64,000 nt of DNA, taken from contig CAJFHG010000001.1 of the NCBI GenBank assembly GCA_904379015.1, forward strand, positions 1 to 64,000, given 5' to 3'. The notes beneath the pieces were generated by a model that saw only the letters and a list, made by a program, of their open reading frames with translations, was not told where the DNA came from and ran no database searches. This stretch comes from Candidatus Paralachnospira caecorum (GTDB lineage: Bacteria; Bacillota; Clostridia; Lachnospirales; Lachnospiraceae). This document shows positions 24,667-33,778 of the stretch, piece by piece; position 1 is the first letter of the stretch; each line of letters starts with the position of its first letter. A program made the translations under genes and the position numbers.

Positions 24667-26238
24667 TTACTGAGACTGCTGAGACTGGGATTCCTGTCTG
24701 GAAAAATATCCTTCAAAGATCGCCTTTGCGCCCCGCGTCGCCACGGAACCGCCGAGGCCGCCGTTCTCGTATATGATACTGATCACAATCTCCGGATTAT
24801 CCGCCGGCGCAAATCCCACAAACCAGGCATGGCTCTCATCCTTGTTGGAACTGAATTCCGCGGATCCGGTTTTTCCGGCTACCTGATAGGAATCAGACTG
24901 AAGGGACGGACTGGTTCCTTCGTTGACCACGGCCACCATGAAATTGGTCAGAGTTTCCGCCTCGTCGGCGGACATGAGCTTTCCATAGGCGGAAGGCATG
25001 AACTGTTCTACCACTTTGCCGTCCGCGCTTTCCACCCGGTCGATCACATACGGATTCATCAGCGTGCCTCCGTTGGCAATCGTTGACACGATCATGGCGT
25101 TATGAATGGGCGAAATCATTGTCCTGCCCTGCCCGATCGCAGTCTGAACCCGTTCAGCCAGTCCTGAAGTCCCGTCCATGACAAACGAGCTCTCCGAATA
25201 TTCCATTCCGGACGGAAGCGGCAGCTCACTGTTGAACAGAAAACTTTCGCACAGAGAATGAAAACTGTCCGCATTCAGCTGCTCCCCGATATTCGCAAAA
25301 GAAGTATTGCAGGAATTAGCCAGGGAAAGGCGCAGATCCAGAAGGCCATGGACATGTCCCTCATAACAGCTCATAACAGCATCTCCGTAAGGGAAGGTTC
25401 CCTCACATTCAAACTGGTAAGACTGCCATGTAGTTGGATACTCTCTGATATATTCCAGGGCTGTCAGAAGTTTAAAAGTAGACCCCGGAGGGTAAAGGCC
25501 CTGAGTCGCTCTGTTGAGCAGATTCGCATTCTGATTGGTTTCCGCCGTGAGCTCTTCCCAGTCTTCTGAAATGGTATTGGGATTGTAATCTGCCTTTGAG
25601 ACCATGGCCAGGATCTTTCCTGTGCTGGGCTCCATGATCACGCAGGCCCCGTTATAATCGCCGAGTACATCATAGGCCAGCTGCTGGAGATCAGGATCCA
25701 GGGTCGTCACCACATTGTCTCCCTGGTTTTTCACTTCATTCAGTTCATTGTTGACCTGATCCACCACATTGATATGAGATTCCAGCAAGTACTGATTGGC
25801 CGATGCCTCCAGTCCCGTTTTCCCGGAAGCGGAATACCCGACCACATGGGCAAACAGATTGGCATAAGGATATTCCCTGGTCTCATTGCCCTCATCATCC
25901 TCCACGGTACGGGCCAGCACCTCTCCGCCGCTCCCCAGGATCTGACCGCGGACCACCTTCTCCGAAAAGGTATCCAGCCTGGAATTGTAGGCGCTGTTGA
26001 TGGTATCCTGGCTCCTTACGATGAGATAATATCCAAAATATCCGATCGTCGCCACAAACATCAGCACAAACAGAACACTGGCCAGACGGATCTCTCTATT
26101 GACCTTTCTGGTCCGCTCTTCTACGTGAAGGATTTCTTTTTCTTCTTTCTTCTGCGTCTGCAGGGCCTTCCGCACCTTTTCCATATCTTTGCGCGTAAAG
26201 GGCCTGTCTCCTCCGCTCCTGTTTTCTTTCTTCTTCAA
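24667..26238 (-). CDS. Class B penicillin-binding protein (transpeptidase)
   Basis: About 523 residues. A cytoplasmic basic N-terminus, one membrane helix (LASVLFVLMFVATIGYFGYYLIV), a short dimerisation region and the transpeptidase domain with SxxK (STFK in PPGSTFKLL), SxN (SCN in LANSCNTSF) and KTG (AGKTGSAEF). It resembles the PbpA/FtsI-like protein paired with FtsW/RodA homologues in Actinobacteria and Clostridia. Start unsure: TTG at 26238 has GAGG nine bases upstream; ATG at 26253 has none well placed; ATG at 26184 is also possible. It overlaps the flippase gene by 89-158 bases depending on the start. C-terminal tail SQQSQ. Confidence 0.9.
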   Translation of the reverse strand: MKKKENRSGGDRPFTRKDMEKVRKALQTQKKEEKEILHVEERTRKVNREIRLASVLFVLMFVATIGYFGYYLIVRSQDTINSAYNSRLDTFSEKVVRGQILGSGGEVLARTVEDDEGNETREYPYANLFAHVVGYSASGKTGLEASANQYLLESHINVVDQVNNELNEVKNQGDNVVTTLDPDLQQLAYDVLGDYNGACVIMEPSTGKILAMVSKADYNPNTISEDWEELTAETNQNANLLNRATQGLYPPGSTFKLLTALEYIREYPTTWQSYQFECEGTFPYGDAVMSCYEGHVHGLLDLRLSLANSCNTSFANIGEQLNADSFHSLCESFLFNSELPLPSGMEYSESSFVMDGTSGLAERVQTAIGQGRTMISPIHNAMIVSTIANGGTLMNPYVIDRVESADGKVVEQFMPSAYGKLMSADEAETLTNFMVAVVNEGTSPSLQSDSYQVAGKTGSAEFSSNKDESHAWFVGFAPADNPEIVISIIYENGGLGGSVATRGAKAIFEGYFSRQESQSQQSQ

Positions 26239-27550
26239 TACGATCAACCTCATCCTGCTTTAAAATATACAGTCCCTGGATAATTCCGAACATGATAAAG
26301 GTACTCACGATCGAACTTCCGCCGTAACTGACAAAGGGAAGCGTGACTCCCGTGGAAGGAATGAATTTGATCACGCCTCCGATATTCAGAAACACCTGCG
26401 CGCCATAAACCGCCGCCATGCCGAACGCGATGATTTTATAAAACATCCCGTCCATCCAGGTGGAAATCCACAAAAACTGCAGGAGGCAGCTCAGGCAGAT
26501 CAGGATCAGCGCAATGGCAAATATGGCGCCGAACTCCTCTGAAATCGCCGCGAAAATAAAATCAGAACGGACGACAGGAATACTCTCCGGCATTCCCTGA
26601 TACAGTCCGGCTCCCAGCCAGCCGCCGCTTCCGATGGCAAACAGGGACTGAAGGATCTGCCAGCCGTCTCCTGTCGCATCCTGCCACGGATCCCGCCACA
26701 CCTGGACGCGGACCTTCACATGATTGAAGATCCGGTAGGCAAAAACAGAGGCCACACTTCCGGCCGCCGCGCCGCCGAACAGATACAGATAGCTCCTGGT
26801 CGCCACAAAAAGCATCAGAAGATACGCGATAAAATAGATCAGGGCCGCGCCCAGATCCCTGGATGCCACCAGGATCAGCACATGCAGCGCCGCCACGGCA
26901 GTGGTCACACATACCCGTTTGAAGCTGATGCTGGTCTGGAACATGGAAGCCACAAAAAACACAAATGTGATTTTGACAAACTCTGACGGCTGCACGGAAA
27001 ACAATCCGCCAATGTTAAAGGAAAGGTTCGCGCCGTAGGAAACCTGGCTGAACACCAGGATCGCCAGCAGCGCCACGATGCCGACTCCCGCATAGATCCA
27101 TCCGAACCTCCACAGGTAGCGCATCCGCCTGACCATCACAGGCACAGCCATGGCCAGCGCCGCGGCTGCGGCCGTAATGATGAACTGACGCACTGCCCTG
27201 TCCGCCCCCAGCCGGGTCAGCATGATAAAGCCGATGGAAAGCAGCATGCAGGTATTGTTCAGCAGCAGTCTGGACGCCTTTTTATAGAAGATCCGGAACA
27301 GCACCAGATAAAGAATAAAAAAGATCACCTGAGCCAGATAAAAAACGATCATGGAAATATCATTGGTATATACAAAAATAGCCAGATTGCCGGTCAGATG
27401 AAACATGAACATGCAGAACAGCTGCATACCGCAGGCTTTGTTCCGTCCCTTGTGGGTCTTCAGCCTCAGATAGCGGTATGTGGATATGGTATACAAAATG
27501 ATCAGCACGATCATGATATATTTTGTTGCCTGAATCACCAAATTTGTCAC
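26096..27550 (-). CDS. FtsW/RodA/SpoVE-family SEDS glycosyltransferase
   Basis: 484 residues from GTG at 27550 (AGGTGG four bases upstream), eight bases after the U32 gene ends; the frame runs on to 27715 only as a shadow. About ten or more membrane helices. SEDS motifs are visible: LGAALIYFIAYLLM, SIPVVRSDFIFAAISEEFG and the C-terminal GVTLPFVSYGGSS. SEDS proteins polymerise lipid II together with a class B PBP, which is the next gene. An extra N-terminal helical block of about 150 residues precedes the core, and a basic cytoplasmic tail of about 60 residues overlaps the PBP gene. Confidence 0.92.
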   Translation of the reverse strand: MTNLVIQATKYIMIVLIILYTISTYRYLRLKTHKGRNKACGMQLFCMFMFHLTGNLAIFVYTNDISMIVFYLAQVIFFILYLVLFRIFYKKASRLLLNNTCMLLSIGFIMLTRLGADRAVRQFIITAAAAALAMAVPVMVRRMRYLWRFGWIYAGVGIVALLAILVFSQVSYGANLSFNIGGLFSVQPSEFVKITFVFFVASMFQTSISFKRVCVTTAVAALHVLILVASRDLGAALIYFIAYLLMLFVATRSYLYLFGGAAAGSVASVFAYRIFNHVKVRVQVWRDPWQDATGDGWQILQSLFAIGSGGWLGAGLYQGMPESIPVVRSDFIFAAISEEFGAIFAIALILICLSCLLQFLWISTWMDGMFYKIIAFGMAAVYGAQVFLNIGGVIKFIPSTGVTLPFVSYGGSSIVSTFIMFGIIQGLYILKQDEVDRIEEERKQERRRQALYAQRYGKGAEGPADAEERRKRNPSRRRADQKGQ

Positions 27551-27558
27551 TTTTCCAC

Positions 27559-29769
27559 CTACTCTGTTCCCCGCCTGAAATGTCCCTTTGTCCTTACAGC
27601 GGGCTGATAATCCGGATCCTTCCCATTCCTCGCCTCTGCATAAGCCGCTATGACTTTTTCGGTTTCCGCTCTTCCCTCCGCGGTAAACTGAAGCCTGACG
27701 GCTGAGAAGCCGCACTCCCGCAGCGCTGCCATTTCGTCAGCCAGCCACAGGGGTTCACTGTTATAGACTGTATTATAACAGAATCTGCAGAAGTTTTTCA
27801 CAGAAAACGCTTTCTTTTTTCTGTCCCGCAGGGTCAGGATTCCCGGCTGCCTGTCACAGGTTCCTGTATTTCTTCTGAAACACTGGGCCGACACCATCAT
27901 GGGAAGATATCCATAAGCCACCATTTCACTGCCTTCACATCCCCGCGCCCGAAGCTCCCGCTCATTGAGCTCAACCGGAGCCGTATCAGAGGTCAGATTC
28001 TGTTCCCTGAGCGCCTTTCTGGCTTCATGATTCCAGCTGTACAGAGAATGATCCGCCACATACCGATAGGATTCCCCGAGCTCCTGCGCCAGATACCATT
28101 CATCCACGGTCCGGATCAGAAATCCGTCCACGCCGTCTCTGTGCCAGAAACGTTCATGTGAAAACAGTTCCCGCCGGATCCTGCTCCTCCATATTTTGGG
28201 AAGCGCGATAAAAAATTCGCGGCCCGACGCTTTCCACTTTTCTGCCCAGGCCGGAATATGCTCCCAGGGGATTTCCTCCAGGGACACATAAATCCGTTCA
28301 ACCGCTTCCGAATGGAACGCCGCCTCCAGCTGTTCCTCACGTTCCGCCAGCACATAAATCCCGGGGACCGCGTTCCGGGCCCGGCTCTGTTCCGCTCCTG
28401 CCGCGCTTCCCGCAGCCGGCTCTTCCTCCGGCTCCGTTTCCCGGACCGGCGCCTGTCTTCTGTACTGTTTCAGGACAGCCTGTTCAAGAGCCTCCGCGCC
28501 CTTTCTCCTCAGCGCGTTGACAGCCCCCATGGGAAGAAAGGCATCGCCGTCCAGGGTCAGCGCAAGCTCCTCCAGCTCAAACGGCGTTTCCCCGAATTTA
28601 TTCATCTGCTTTCTCAGAAGCGTCTCTGTCAGCGGCTGTTTCCTGGCCGGCAGCGCCGTCTCTCCTGTCACAGACACCGAAACATTCCCCAGGCTTAAAG
28701 ACAGTATAGCAGGAAAATTGGTCTGAATCGTTAAGGATCCCTTTATTTTTTCTTTTCTTTCTCTTTCAATATACTGATGGTCCAGCGCCGCCAGAAGCGC
28801 TCCGTCCACTTCCCGGAAAGCGGGCTTTTCCCCCGGCGCGATCATGGGCGTCCTGCCCTGTTCCCGAAAGTATCCGTCGGTAAATCCGCCCCGGTCAAAC
28901 AGCTTCAGCAGATATTCCCGGTCTCCCGGATCCACACGGTATCCAGCCTTTCCCTCTCTGTCATACAGATCCACATATTTCCGGTAAACACTGACTACGC
29001 CGGCCGTATATCTGGGGCTTTTCATCCTCCCCTCGATCTTCAGGGAGCACACACCTGCCTCTATGATATCCGGAAGGAGCTCCAGCGCGCAAAGATCCTT
29101 CAGATTCATCACATACCGGCCCTGTGGGCTGTTTCTCCTGCCTGTTCCGTCATAAACGTCATAGGGAAGGCGGCATGGCTGCGCGCATCTTCCTCTGTTT
29201 CCGCTGCGCCCTCCGATGAGACTGCTGTACAGGCACTGGCCGGAATAGCAGTAACAAAGGGCCCCGTGGACAAAGGCCTCTATTTCCAGATCCGTGGCGG
29301 CCCGGATCTCCCGGATCTCCTCGAGCGACAGCTCTCTGGCCGTTACGATCCTGACAGCGCCCAGGCGTTCTGCCATGAGCGCGCCTTCTTTGCCCGCGAT
29401 GGTCATCTGGGTGCTGGCGTGAAGGGGCATCTCCGGAAACCAGCGCCTGACTGCCCGGCAGACCCCCAGATCCTGCACGATCAGACCGTCTGCCCCCGCC
29501 TCGTAAAACGGCAGCAGAAACGAATACAGCTCCTTTTCCATCTCTTTTTCCTTCAGCAGCGTATTGACCGTCAGATAAATTTTCCTGCCGTGAAGATGCA
29601 CGTAATCAATTGCGGAAAGCAGCATATCATTGTCCGGATTATCCGCGTAGGCTCTGGCACCGAACCGCTGTCCACCCATATAAACCGCGTCGGCGCCCGC
29701 ATTCACTGCCGCCTTCATGCTCTCATAGGAGCCGGCCGGCGCCAGTATTTCTGTTTTTCCCTTCTTCAT
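27559..29769 (-). CDS. U32-family peptidase with DUF3656 (RlhA-like)
   Basis: 736 residues. N-terminal U32 domain: EILAPAGSYESMKAAVNAGADAVYMGG and the signature EAFVHGALCYCYSGQCLYSSLIGGRSGNRG region whose cysteines (with RCAQPCR) may hold an Fe-S cluster. The central part is the DUF3656 region, and a further C-terminal part has CFRRNTGTCDR and FCRFCYNTVYN cysteines. Relatives such as E. coli RlhA hydroxylate 23S rRNA using prephenate-derived chemistry, so a role in RNA modification rather than peptide cleavage is likely. It lies 52 bases after zapA. Confidence 0.9.
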   Translation of the reverse strand: MKKGKTEILAPAGSYESMKAAVNAGADAVYMGGQRFGARAYADNPDNDMLLSAIDYVHLHGRKIYLTVNTLLKEKEMEKELYSFLLPFYEAGADGLIVQDLGVCRAVRRWFPEMPLHASTQMTIAGKEGALMAERLGAVRIVTARELSLEEIREIRAATDLEIEAFVHGALCYCYSGQCLYSSLIGGRSGNRGRCAQPCRLPYDVYDGTGRRNSPQGRYVMNLKDLCALELLPDIIEAGVCSLKIEGRMKSPRYTAGVVSVYRKYVDLYDREGKAGYRVDPGDREYLLKLFDRGGFTDGYFREQGRTPMIAPGEKPAFREVDGALLAALDHQYIERERKEKIKGSLTIQTNFPAILSLSLGNVSVSVTGETALPARKQPLTETLLRKQMNKFGETPFELEELALTLDGDAFLPMGAVNALRRKGAEALEQAVLKQYRRQAPVRETEPEEEPAAGSAAGAEQSRARNAVPGIYVLAEREEQLEAAFHSEAVERIYVSLEEIPWEHIPAWAEKWKASGREFFIALPKIWRSRIRRELFSHERFWHRDGVDGFLIRTVDEWYLAQELGESYRYVADHSLYSWNHEARKALREQNLTSDTAPVELNERELRARGCEGSEMVAYGYLPMMVSAQCFRRNTGTCDRQPGILTLRDRKKKAFSVKNFCRFCYNTVYNSEPLWLADEMAALRECGFSAVRLQFTAEGRAETEKVIAAYAEARNGKDPDYQPAVRTKGHFRRGTE

Positions 29770-29821
29770 GCTCTGTCCTTTACAATAAAACAGGGGGCCG
29801 CGTTCTCAAAAGCTGTCCCCC

Positions 29822-30190
29822 TTACTGCTTTTTTGTCTCTTCTTCCTGATCCTTTGAAACACCGGCCTCTTTCTGCATCTCCTCCAGCTTCAGCTGAGTC
29901 ATCACGAGCTGATGTTTCAGACTGTACAGTTCTTTTTCCTGCGCCTCCAGCTGCTCCCTGATCTCGTCAGCCTGAGCCGCCGCCTTAAAATAGTCATCCG
30001 CCACATTGAGTTGGATCAGCACATTCTGGTAATCCGGAGTCTGCCGCAGAAACCCGTCGACAGACTTCAGTTCGTTTATTTTTCCATTTAAATATCCGGC
30101 TACTTTCTGAAGATATTCCTCACTTTCATAGCCGCCCAGCGTATATACTTTTCCGGCGATAATCACATCCGTATAATTTCTGGAACTCAT
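29822..30190 (-). CDS. zapA: Cell division protein ZapA
   Basis: 122 residues. The N-terminal ZapA fold (VIIAGKVYTLGGYESEEYLQKVAGYLNGKI) is followed by the coiled coil (DYFKAAAQADEIREQLEAQEKELYSLKHQLVMTQLKLEEMQ). ZapA bundles FtsZ filaments at mid-cell. Being upstream of a SEDS/class B PBP pair in the same direction, it supports a division-related role for that pair. GGAG site just before the ATG. Confidence 0.9.
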   Translation of the reverse strand: MSSRNYTDVIIAGKVYTLGGYESEEYLQKVAGYLNGKINELKSVDGFLRQTPDYQNVLIQLNVADDYFKAAAQADEIREQLEAQEKELYSLKHQLVMTQLKLEEMQKEAGVSKDQEEETKKQ

Positions 30191-30208
30191 CGCGTTTCTC
30201 CTTATGTC

Positions 30209-30235
30209 CTGCCGGCCAGTATGGTGCGCCGGCAG
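30209..30235 (-). promoter_or_regulatory. Hairpin in the zapA leader
   Basis: 8-bp perfect stem (CTGCCGGC / GCCGGCAG) with an 11-base loop, placed between the zapA promoter and its ribosome-binding site. No T-run follows. It may stabilise or gate the leader. Confidence 0.35.
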
Positions 30236-30249
30236 TTTTCCTGTTTCTT

Positions 30250-30278
30250 ATTATAAAGGGAATTGCTGTAAAAAACAA
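30250..30278 (-). promoter_or_regulatory. Sigma-A promoter for zapA and downstream genes
   Basis: Minus strand: TTGTTT (30278-30273), 17 bp, TATAAT (30255-30250), right after the ruvB stop codon at 30284. Confidence 0.65.
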
Positions 30279-30283
30279 CCCAA

Positions 30284-31300
30284 TTATTTCTCTGAGTCCG
30301 GTTTCTCCGGATATGGAATGCCAAAATGACGGTATGCCGTCTCCGTAACGACTCTGCCCCTGGGCGTTCTGTTGAGGAAGCCGCTCTTCAGCAGATAAGG
30401 CTCGCACACGTCCTCCAGTGTCCCCACATCCTCAGAAAGAGCCGCTGCCAGTGTCTCGATTCCCACGGGGCCGCCGCCGAATTTTTCGATCATGGTGAGA
30501 AGCACCCGTCTGTCCGTAGAATCCAGCCCCATTTTATCCACCTCCAGCAGATCCAGCGCGTCCGACGCCACCTGTCCGGTGATCACGCCGCCGCAGCGCA
30601 CCTGGGCAAAATCTCTGACCCGTTTCAGAAAACGATTCGCCAGCCTGGGCGTTCCCCTGGACCGGGAAGCGATCTGCCTTGCCCCGTCTTCCTCGATCTG
30701 TACGCCAAGCACCCGCGCCGAACGCATGATGATCGCGAACAGCTCCTCTTCCGTATAAAATTCCAGATGGTGGACCACCCCGAACCGGTCCCTCAGCGGC
30801 GCCGTCAGAAGTCCGGCCCGCGTAGTCGCCCCCACCAGGGTAAAATGCGGCAGATCAAGGCGGAGCGAGCGGGCCGCCGCGCCTTTTCCGATCACAATGT
30901 CGATCGCGTAATCCTCCATGGCCGGATAGAGGACCTCTTCCACCTGACGGTTGAGCCGGTGGATCTCATCCACAAACAGCACGTCCCTGTCGTTGAGATT
31001 ATTGAGGATCGCCGCCATTTCTCCCGGCTTTTCGATGGCCGGTCCCGCTGTGATCTTGAGCTCCGCCCCCATCTCGTGGGCCAGAATGCCCGCGAGGGTC
31101 GTCTTGCCCAGTCCGGGAGGGCCGTAAAACAGCACATGATCCAGCGCCTCGCCCCGGGACTTTGCCGCTTCTATATAAATCCGCAGCATATCCTTTGCCT
31201 TTTCCTGTCCGATGTATTCATCCAGAGTCTTCGGGCGCAGATGATTTTCAATCCCCTGATCCTCTCTGGTAAATTCTGTATTAATGATCCGCTTTTCCAT
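30284..31300 (-). CDS. ruvB: Holliday junction branch-migration ATPase RuvB
   Basis: 338 residues, full length. Walker [12 protein letters not shown], Walker [11 protein letters not shown], sensor 1 [18 protein letters not shown], and the C-terminal winged-helix DNA-binding domain ([19 protein letters not shown]). Forms a hexameric motor with RuvA. AGAGGTG Shine-Dalgarno seven bases before the ATG; it begins 15 bases after ruvA ends. Confidence 0.98.
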   Translation of the reverse strand: MEKRIINTEFTREDQGIENHLRPKTLDEYIGQEKAKDMLRIYIEAAKSRGEALDHVLFYGPPGLGKTTLAGILAHEMGAELKITAGPAIEKPGEMAAILNNLNDRDVLFVDEIHRLNRQVEEVLYPAMEDYAIDIVIGKGAAARSLRLDLPHFTLVGATTRAGLLTAPLRDRFGVVHHLEFYTEEELFAIIMRSARVLGVQIEEDGARQIASRSRGTPRLANRFLKRVRDFAQVRCGGVITGQVASDALDLLEVDKMGLDSTDRRVLLTMIEKFGGGPVGIETLAAALSEDVGTLEDVCEPYLLKSGFLNRTPRGRVVTETAYRHFGIPYPEKPDSEK

Positions 31301-31315
31301 TTACAGACACCTCTT

Positions 31316-31924
31316 TTAAAAAAGCGCCATGGTCTTCAGGGCTGCTTTCAGAATCTCCTCCGTCGTCATTTCATCCGTATTTTTTATTTTTCTGACGGCC
31401 TTCATGGCCTCGGAAGCACTGTAGCCGAGAGCCGTCAGAGCCTGCACAGCTTCACCTCTGGGATCTTCATGGGCAGAAACGGTCTGCGCCTCCGCGTGAG
31501 CCTGCTTCAGCTCAAACGCATCCTCCAGCTTCAGCTTGTCCTTCAGCTCCAGGATGACCTTGCGGGCAGTCTTGATGCCGACGCCGGGCGCCCTGGCAAT
31601 GGTTTTCGCATCATCCGCCAGCACGGCAAAGCGCAGGTCGTCAGGCGAAATCACGGAAAGGATCCCCAGCGCGCCCTTTGGGCCGATTCCGCTCACTCCA
31701 ATCAGCAGGCGGAACAGGCTCTGATCATCGCGGGACAGAAATCCATACAGGCTGACTGCGTCGTCCCTGATCTGCAGACAGGTATACAGGGTCACTTCCT
31801 CTCCCACAGATACCTGCGGCAGCACAGAAAGCGGCACCTGCACCTGGTATCCGATCCCTCCGGCCTCCACGATCAGGGAGTCCTCATAGATTTCCGCTAA
31901 ATTTCCTTTAATAAATGAAAACAT
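31316..31924 (-). CDS. ruvA: Holliday junction DNA-binding protein RuvA
   Basis: 202 residues from the ATG at 31924; the longer frame to 31990 is not supported because homologues begin with MFSFIKG. An OB domain (MFSFIKGNLAEIYEDSLIVEAGGIGYQVQVP), helix-hairpin-helix motifs (LIGVSGIGPKGALGIL and IARAPGVGIKTARKVILEL), and the C-terminal RuvB-binding domain (AVQALTALGYSASEAMKAV). No ruvC nearby. Confidence 0.97.
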   Translation of the reverse strand: MFSFIKGNLAEIYEDSLIVEAGGIGYQVQVPLSVLPQVSVGEEVTLYTCLQIRDDAVSLYGFLSRDDQSLFRLLIGVSGIGPKGALGILSVISPDDLRFAVLADDAKTIARAPGVGIKTARKVILELKDKLKLEDAFELKQAHAEAQTVSAHEDPRGEAVQALTALGYSASEAMKAVRKIKNTDEMTTEEILKAALKTMALF

Positions 31925-31992
31925 TCGCCTTCCGCCTCTCATCATGATTTCTGCAGGCAGCACCCCCGTCAGCCGCACTTCATATCCCAATC

Positions 31993-32021
31993 AGTTTAGC
32001 ATAGTTGCCCCTCCATGGCAA
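31993..32021 (-). promoter_or_regulatory. Sigma-A promoter for ruvAB
   Basis: Minus strand: TTGCCA (32021-32016), 17 bp, TAAACT (31998-31993), about 70 bases before the ruvA ATG. Confidence 0.55.
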
Positions 32022-32064
32022 GATATTTCGCACGGATGTTCTCCCGCGCCGCCCGCTGCCGGCC

Positions 32065-32093
32065 TTGACAGGCCAAATTTCAGAATCTATAAT
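32065..32093 (+). promoter_or_regulatory. Full-consensus promoter placed directly against an ATG
   Basis: TTGACA (32065-32070), 17 bp, TATAAT (32088-32093): a perfect sigma-A match. The seventh base after the -10 box is the A of the ATG at 32100, so the transcript should begin at or within a base of the start codon. Confidence 0.85.
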
Positions 32094-32099
32094 GATAGC

Positions 32100-33179
32100 A
32101 TGATCACCATAACAAAAGAATTTGAACTGAACCATACATATTTTTCCGGTTCCGGCTGCCCGGGAAATCCGGAAGATTATCTTTTTTTCGATATAGAAAC
32201 AACGGGACTGTCCGCCAAAAGAGACATGGTTTATCTGATCGGCTGCGTTTACTTTCGTGACGGTTCCTGGCATATGAAGCAGTGGTTCGCCGATTCCAGG
32301 GATGCCGAGCGGGAGATTCTTCTCCACTTTTTCATGTTTTCTTCCCGCTTTGCCGTTCTGGTCCATTTCAACGGCACCACCTTTGATATTCCGTTCCTGC
32401 GGGAACGGGCCGCCAGATTTCAGACGCCGGTTTCCCGGTCTGACCAGGAGAGCCTGGATATTTACCGTCATATACGGCCTCTGAAAAAGCTGTTCGGCCT
32501 TGAGGACTGCCGTCAGAAAACGCTGGAACGTCTCCTGGGCACTGCCAGAGAGGATCCCTACGATGGCGGGCAGCTGATTTCCTTTTACTGGAATTATCTG
32601 GCAGGACATGACGAATCCCTTCTTCATTTTCTGCTGCTGCACAATGAAGAAGATGTCAGGGGACTTCCCTGTCTCCTGGCCTTTTTGTCCTACGAAGCCT
32701 TTTTCAGCGGTCCCTTTTCCCTGGAATCTGAGACGCTGTCCGGCGAAGGAGCCGGCCGGCTTTCCATAAGCGGCAGAAGCCGTTTTGTTCTGCCGCTTCC
32801 CTGCCGTTTTTCGGAGGATTCCTGCTCCGTATCCTGCGAGGGGAACCGGATCACGCTGGATCTTCCCGTGTTCCGCGGCTCTTTAAAATATTTTTTCAGG
32901 GATTATGCCAGCTACTATTATCTGCCCGAAGAGGACAGAGCCATCCATAAAAGTGTAGCCGCTTACGTGGACAAAGCGCATAAAAAGAAGGCCACTGCCA
33001 AAACCTGCTATCAGAAGCGGGAGGGGATTTTCATTCCGGTTCCCCAGAAGGCCGCCGATGGCCTTCCGGTTTTCCGCGAAGACTACAAACACAAACCTGT
33101 TTATGTAGAATACAAACAGGAGCTCTGGCAGGACAGCTGCTTTCTCCAGGCACTGATCAGAGAACTTTCACCATTCTAA
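32100..33179 (+). CDS. RNase H-like 3'-5' exonuclease domain protein (YprB-like)
   Basis: 359 residues. The DEDD-type exonuclease core is readable: DIETTGL (motif I with D and E), VHFNGTTFDIPFLRERA (motif II Asp) and HNEEDVRGLPCLLAFL (motif III Asp). B. subtilis YprB and related proteins carry this domain. The C-terminal half (about 215-359) is an unassigned beta-rich and basic region (KAHKKKATAKTCYQKREG). The ATG is the only plausible start and no Shine-Dalgarno precedes it; it sits on the predicted transcription start, so it should be translated from a leaderless mRNA. Followed 26 bases later by an unknown gene. Confidence 0.85.
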   Translation: MITITKEFELNHTYFSGSGCPGNPEDYLFFDIETTGLSAKRDMVYLIGCVYFRDGSWHMKQWFADSRDAEREILLHFFMFSSRFAVLVHFNGTTFDIPFLRERAARFQTPVSRSDQESLDIYRHIRPLKKLFGLEDCRQKTLERLLGTAREDPYDGGQLISFYWNYLAGHDESLLHFLLLHNEEDVRGLPCLLAFLSYEAFFSGPFSLESETLSGEGAGRLSISGRSRFVLPLPCRFSEDSCSVSCEGNRITLDLPVFRGSLKYFFRDYASYYYLPEEDRAIHKSVAAYVDKAHKKKATAKTCYQKREGIFIPVPQKAADGLPVFREDYKHKPVYVEYKQELWQDSCFLQALIRELSPF

Positions 33180-33205
33180 TCCAAAAACGTTCGGGAGTGT
33201 TTTTT

Positions 33206-33685
33206 ATGATAGATTCTGAGGCCCTGCTCGCGCGGCTTCTGGAGTATTATTCCAAAGATTATGATCTGACCGCCCCTTATGAGATCAATGATACCATTTA
33301 TGATACTTATGCGGTTTACCGCCATTTTAACTGTTTTGAACACGCGTTTATCCGCAGCACGCTGACCCTTTCCAGGGGAGACATCATCCGTTTTCAGAAG
33401 AATCTGACCACTTATATTGAACCGTCTCTGGTTCGGCTGGGGAATGATTTTCCGAACCCGGGGCATATGTATACCTATGTCACCGGCCTTTTTATCAGCG
33501 AGCGGCGCGTCCGTGACGAGGTCCGGCGCATGATCCGCCATTTCCGTTATCACCGGGGATATGGTTTTTTCAACCGCGGCTACTGTCAGGCCCGGATTGC
33601 CGCCTTTGATACGGAAACCGGTTCCCTCATCTGCAGTCCCGCGGCCAGAGATCTGATGCTGGAATATCAGCGGATTCTGAAATAG
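33206..33685 (+). CDS. Conserved-looking protein of unknown function
   Basis: 159 residues from the ATG at 33206 (GGGAG eight bases upstream); GTG at 33197 is an alternative. I do not recognise a family. It is rich in aromatic and Arg residues (YGFFNRGYCQARIAAFDTE, RRVRDEVRRMIRHFRYHRGYG), without signal peptide or membrane helix, so a soluble and perhaps nucleic-acid-associated protein. Same operon as the exonuclease domain gene, ended by the strong terminator at 33725. Confidence 0.75.
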   Translation: MIDSEALLARLLEYYSKDYDLTAPYEINDTIYDTYAVYRHFNCFEHAFIRSTLTLSRGDIIRFQKNLTTYIEPSLVRLGNDFPNPGHMYTYVTGLFISERRVRDEVRRMIRHFRYHRGYGFFNRGYCQARIAAFDTETGSLICSPAARDLMLEYQRILK

Positions 33686-33724
33686 CCGCGTCTGTTTGTT
33701 CCGCACTGCGCAATGCGGATATTC

Positions 33725-33764
33725 AATAAAAAGAATCCTGCCGCTCAACAGGATTCTTTTTATT
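33725..33764. terminator. Strong bidirectional terminator
   Basis: Perfect 16-bp stem (33725-33740 with 33749-33764), 8-base loop; the outer arms give an A-run before and a T-run after the GC part on both strands. It separates the convergent plus-strand unit ending at 33685 and the S1 protein gene ending at 33779. Confidence 0.9.
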
Positions 33765-33778
33765 ATGTTCATATTTTT

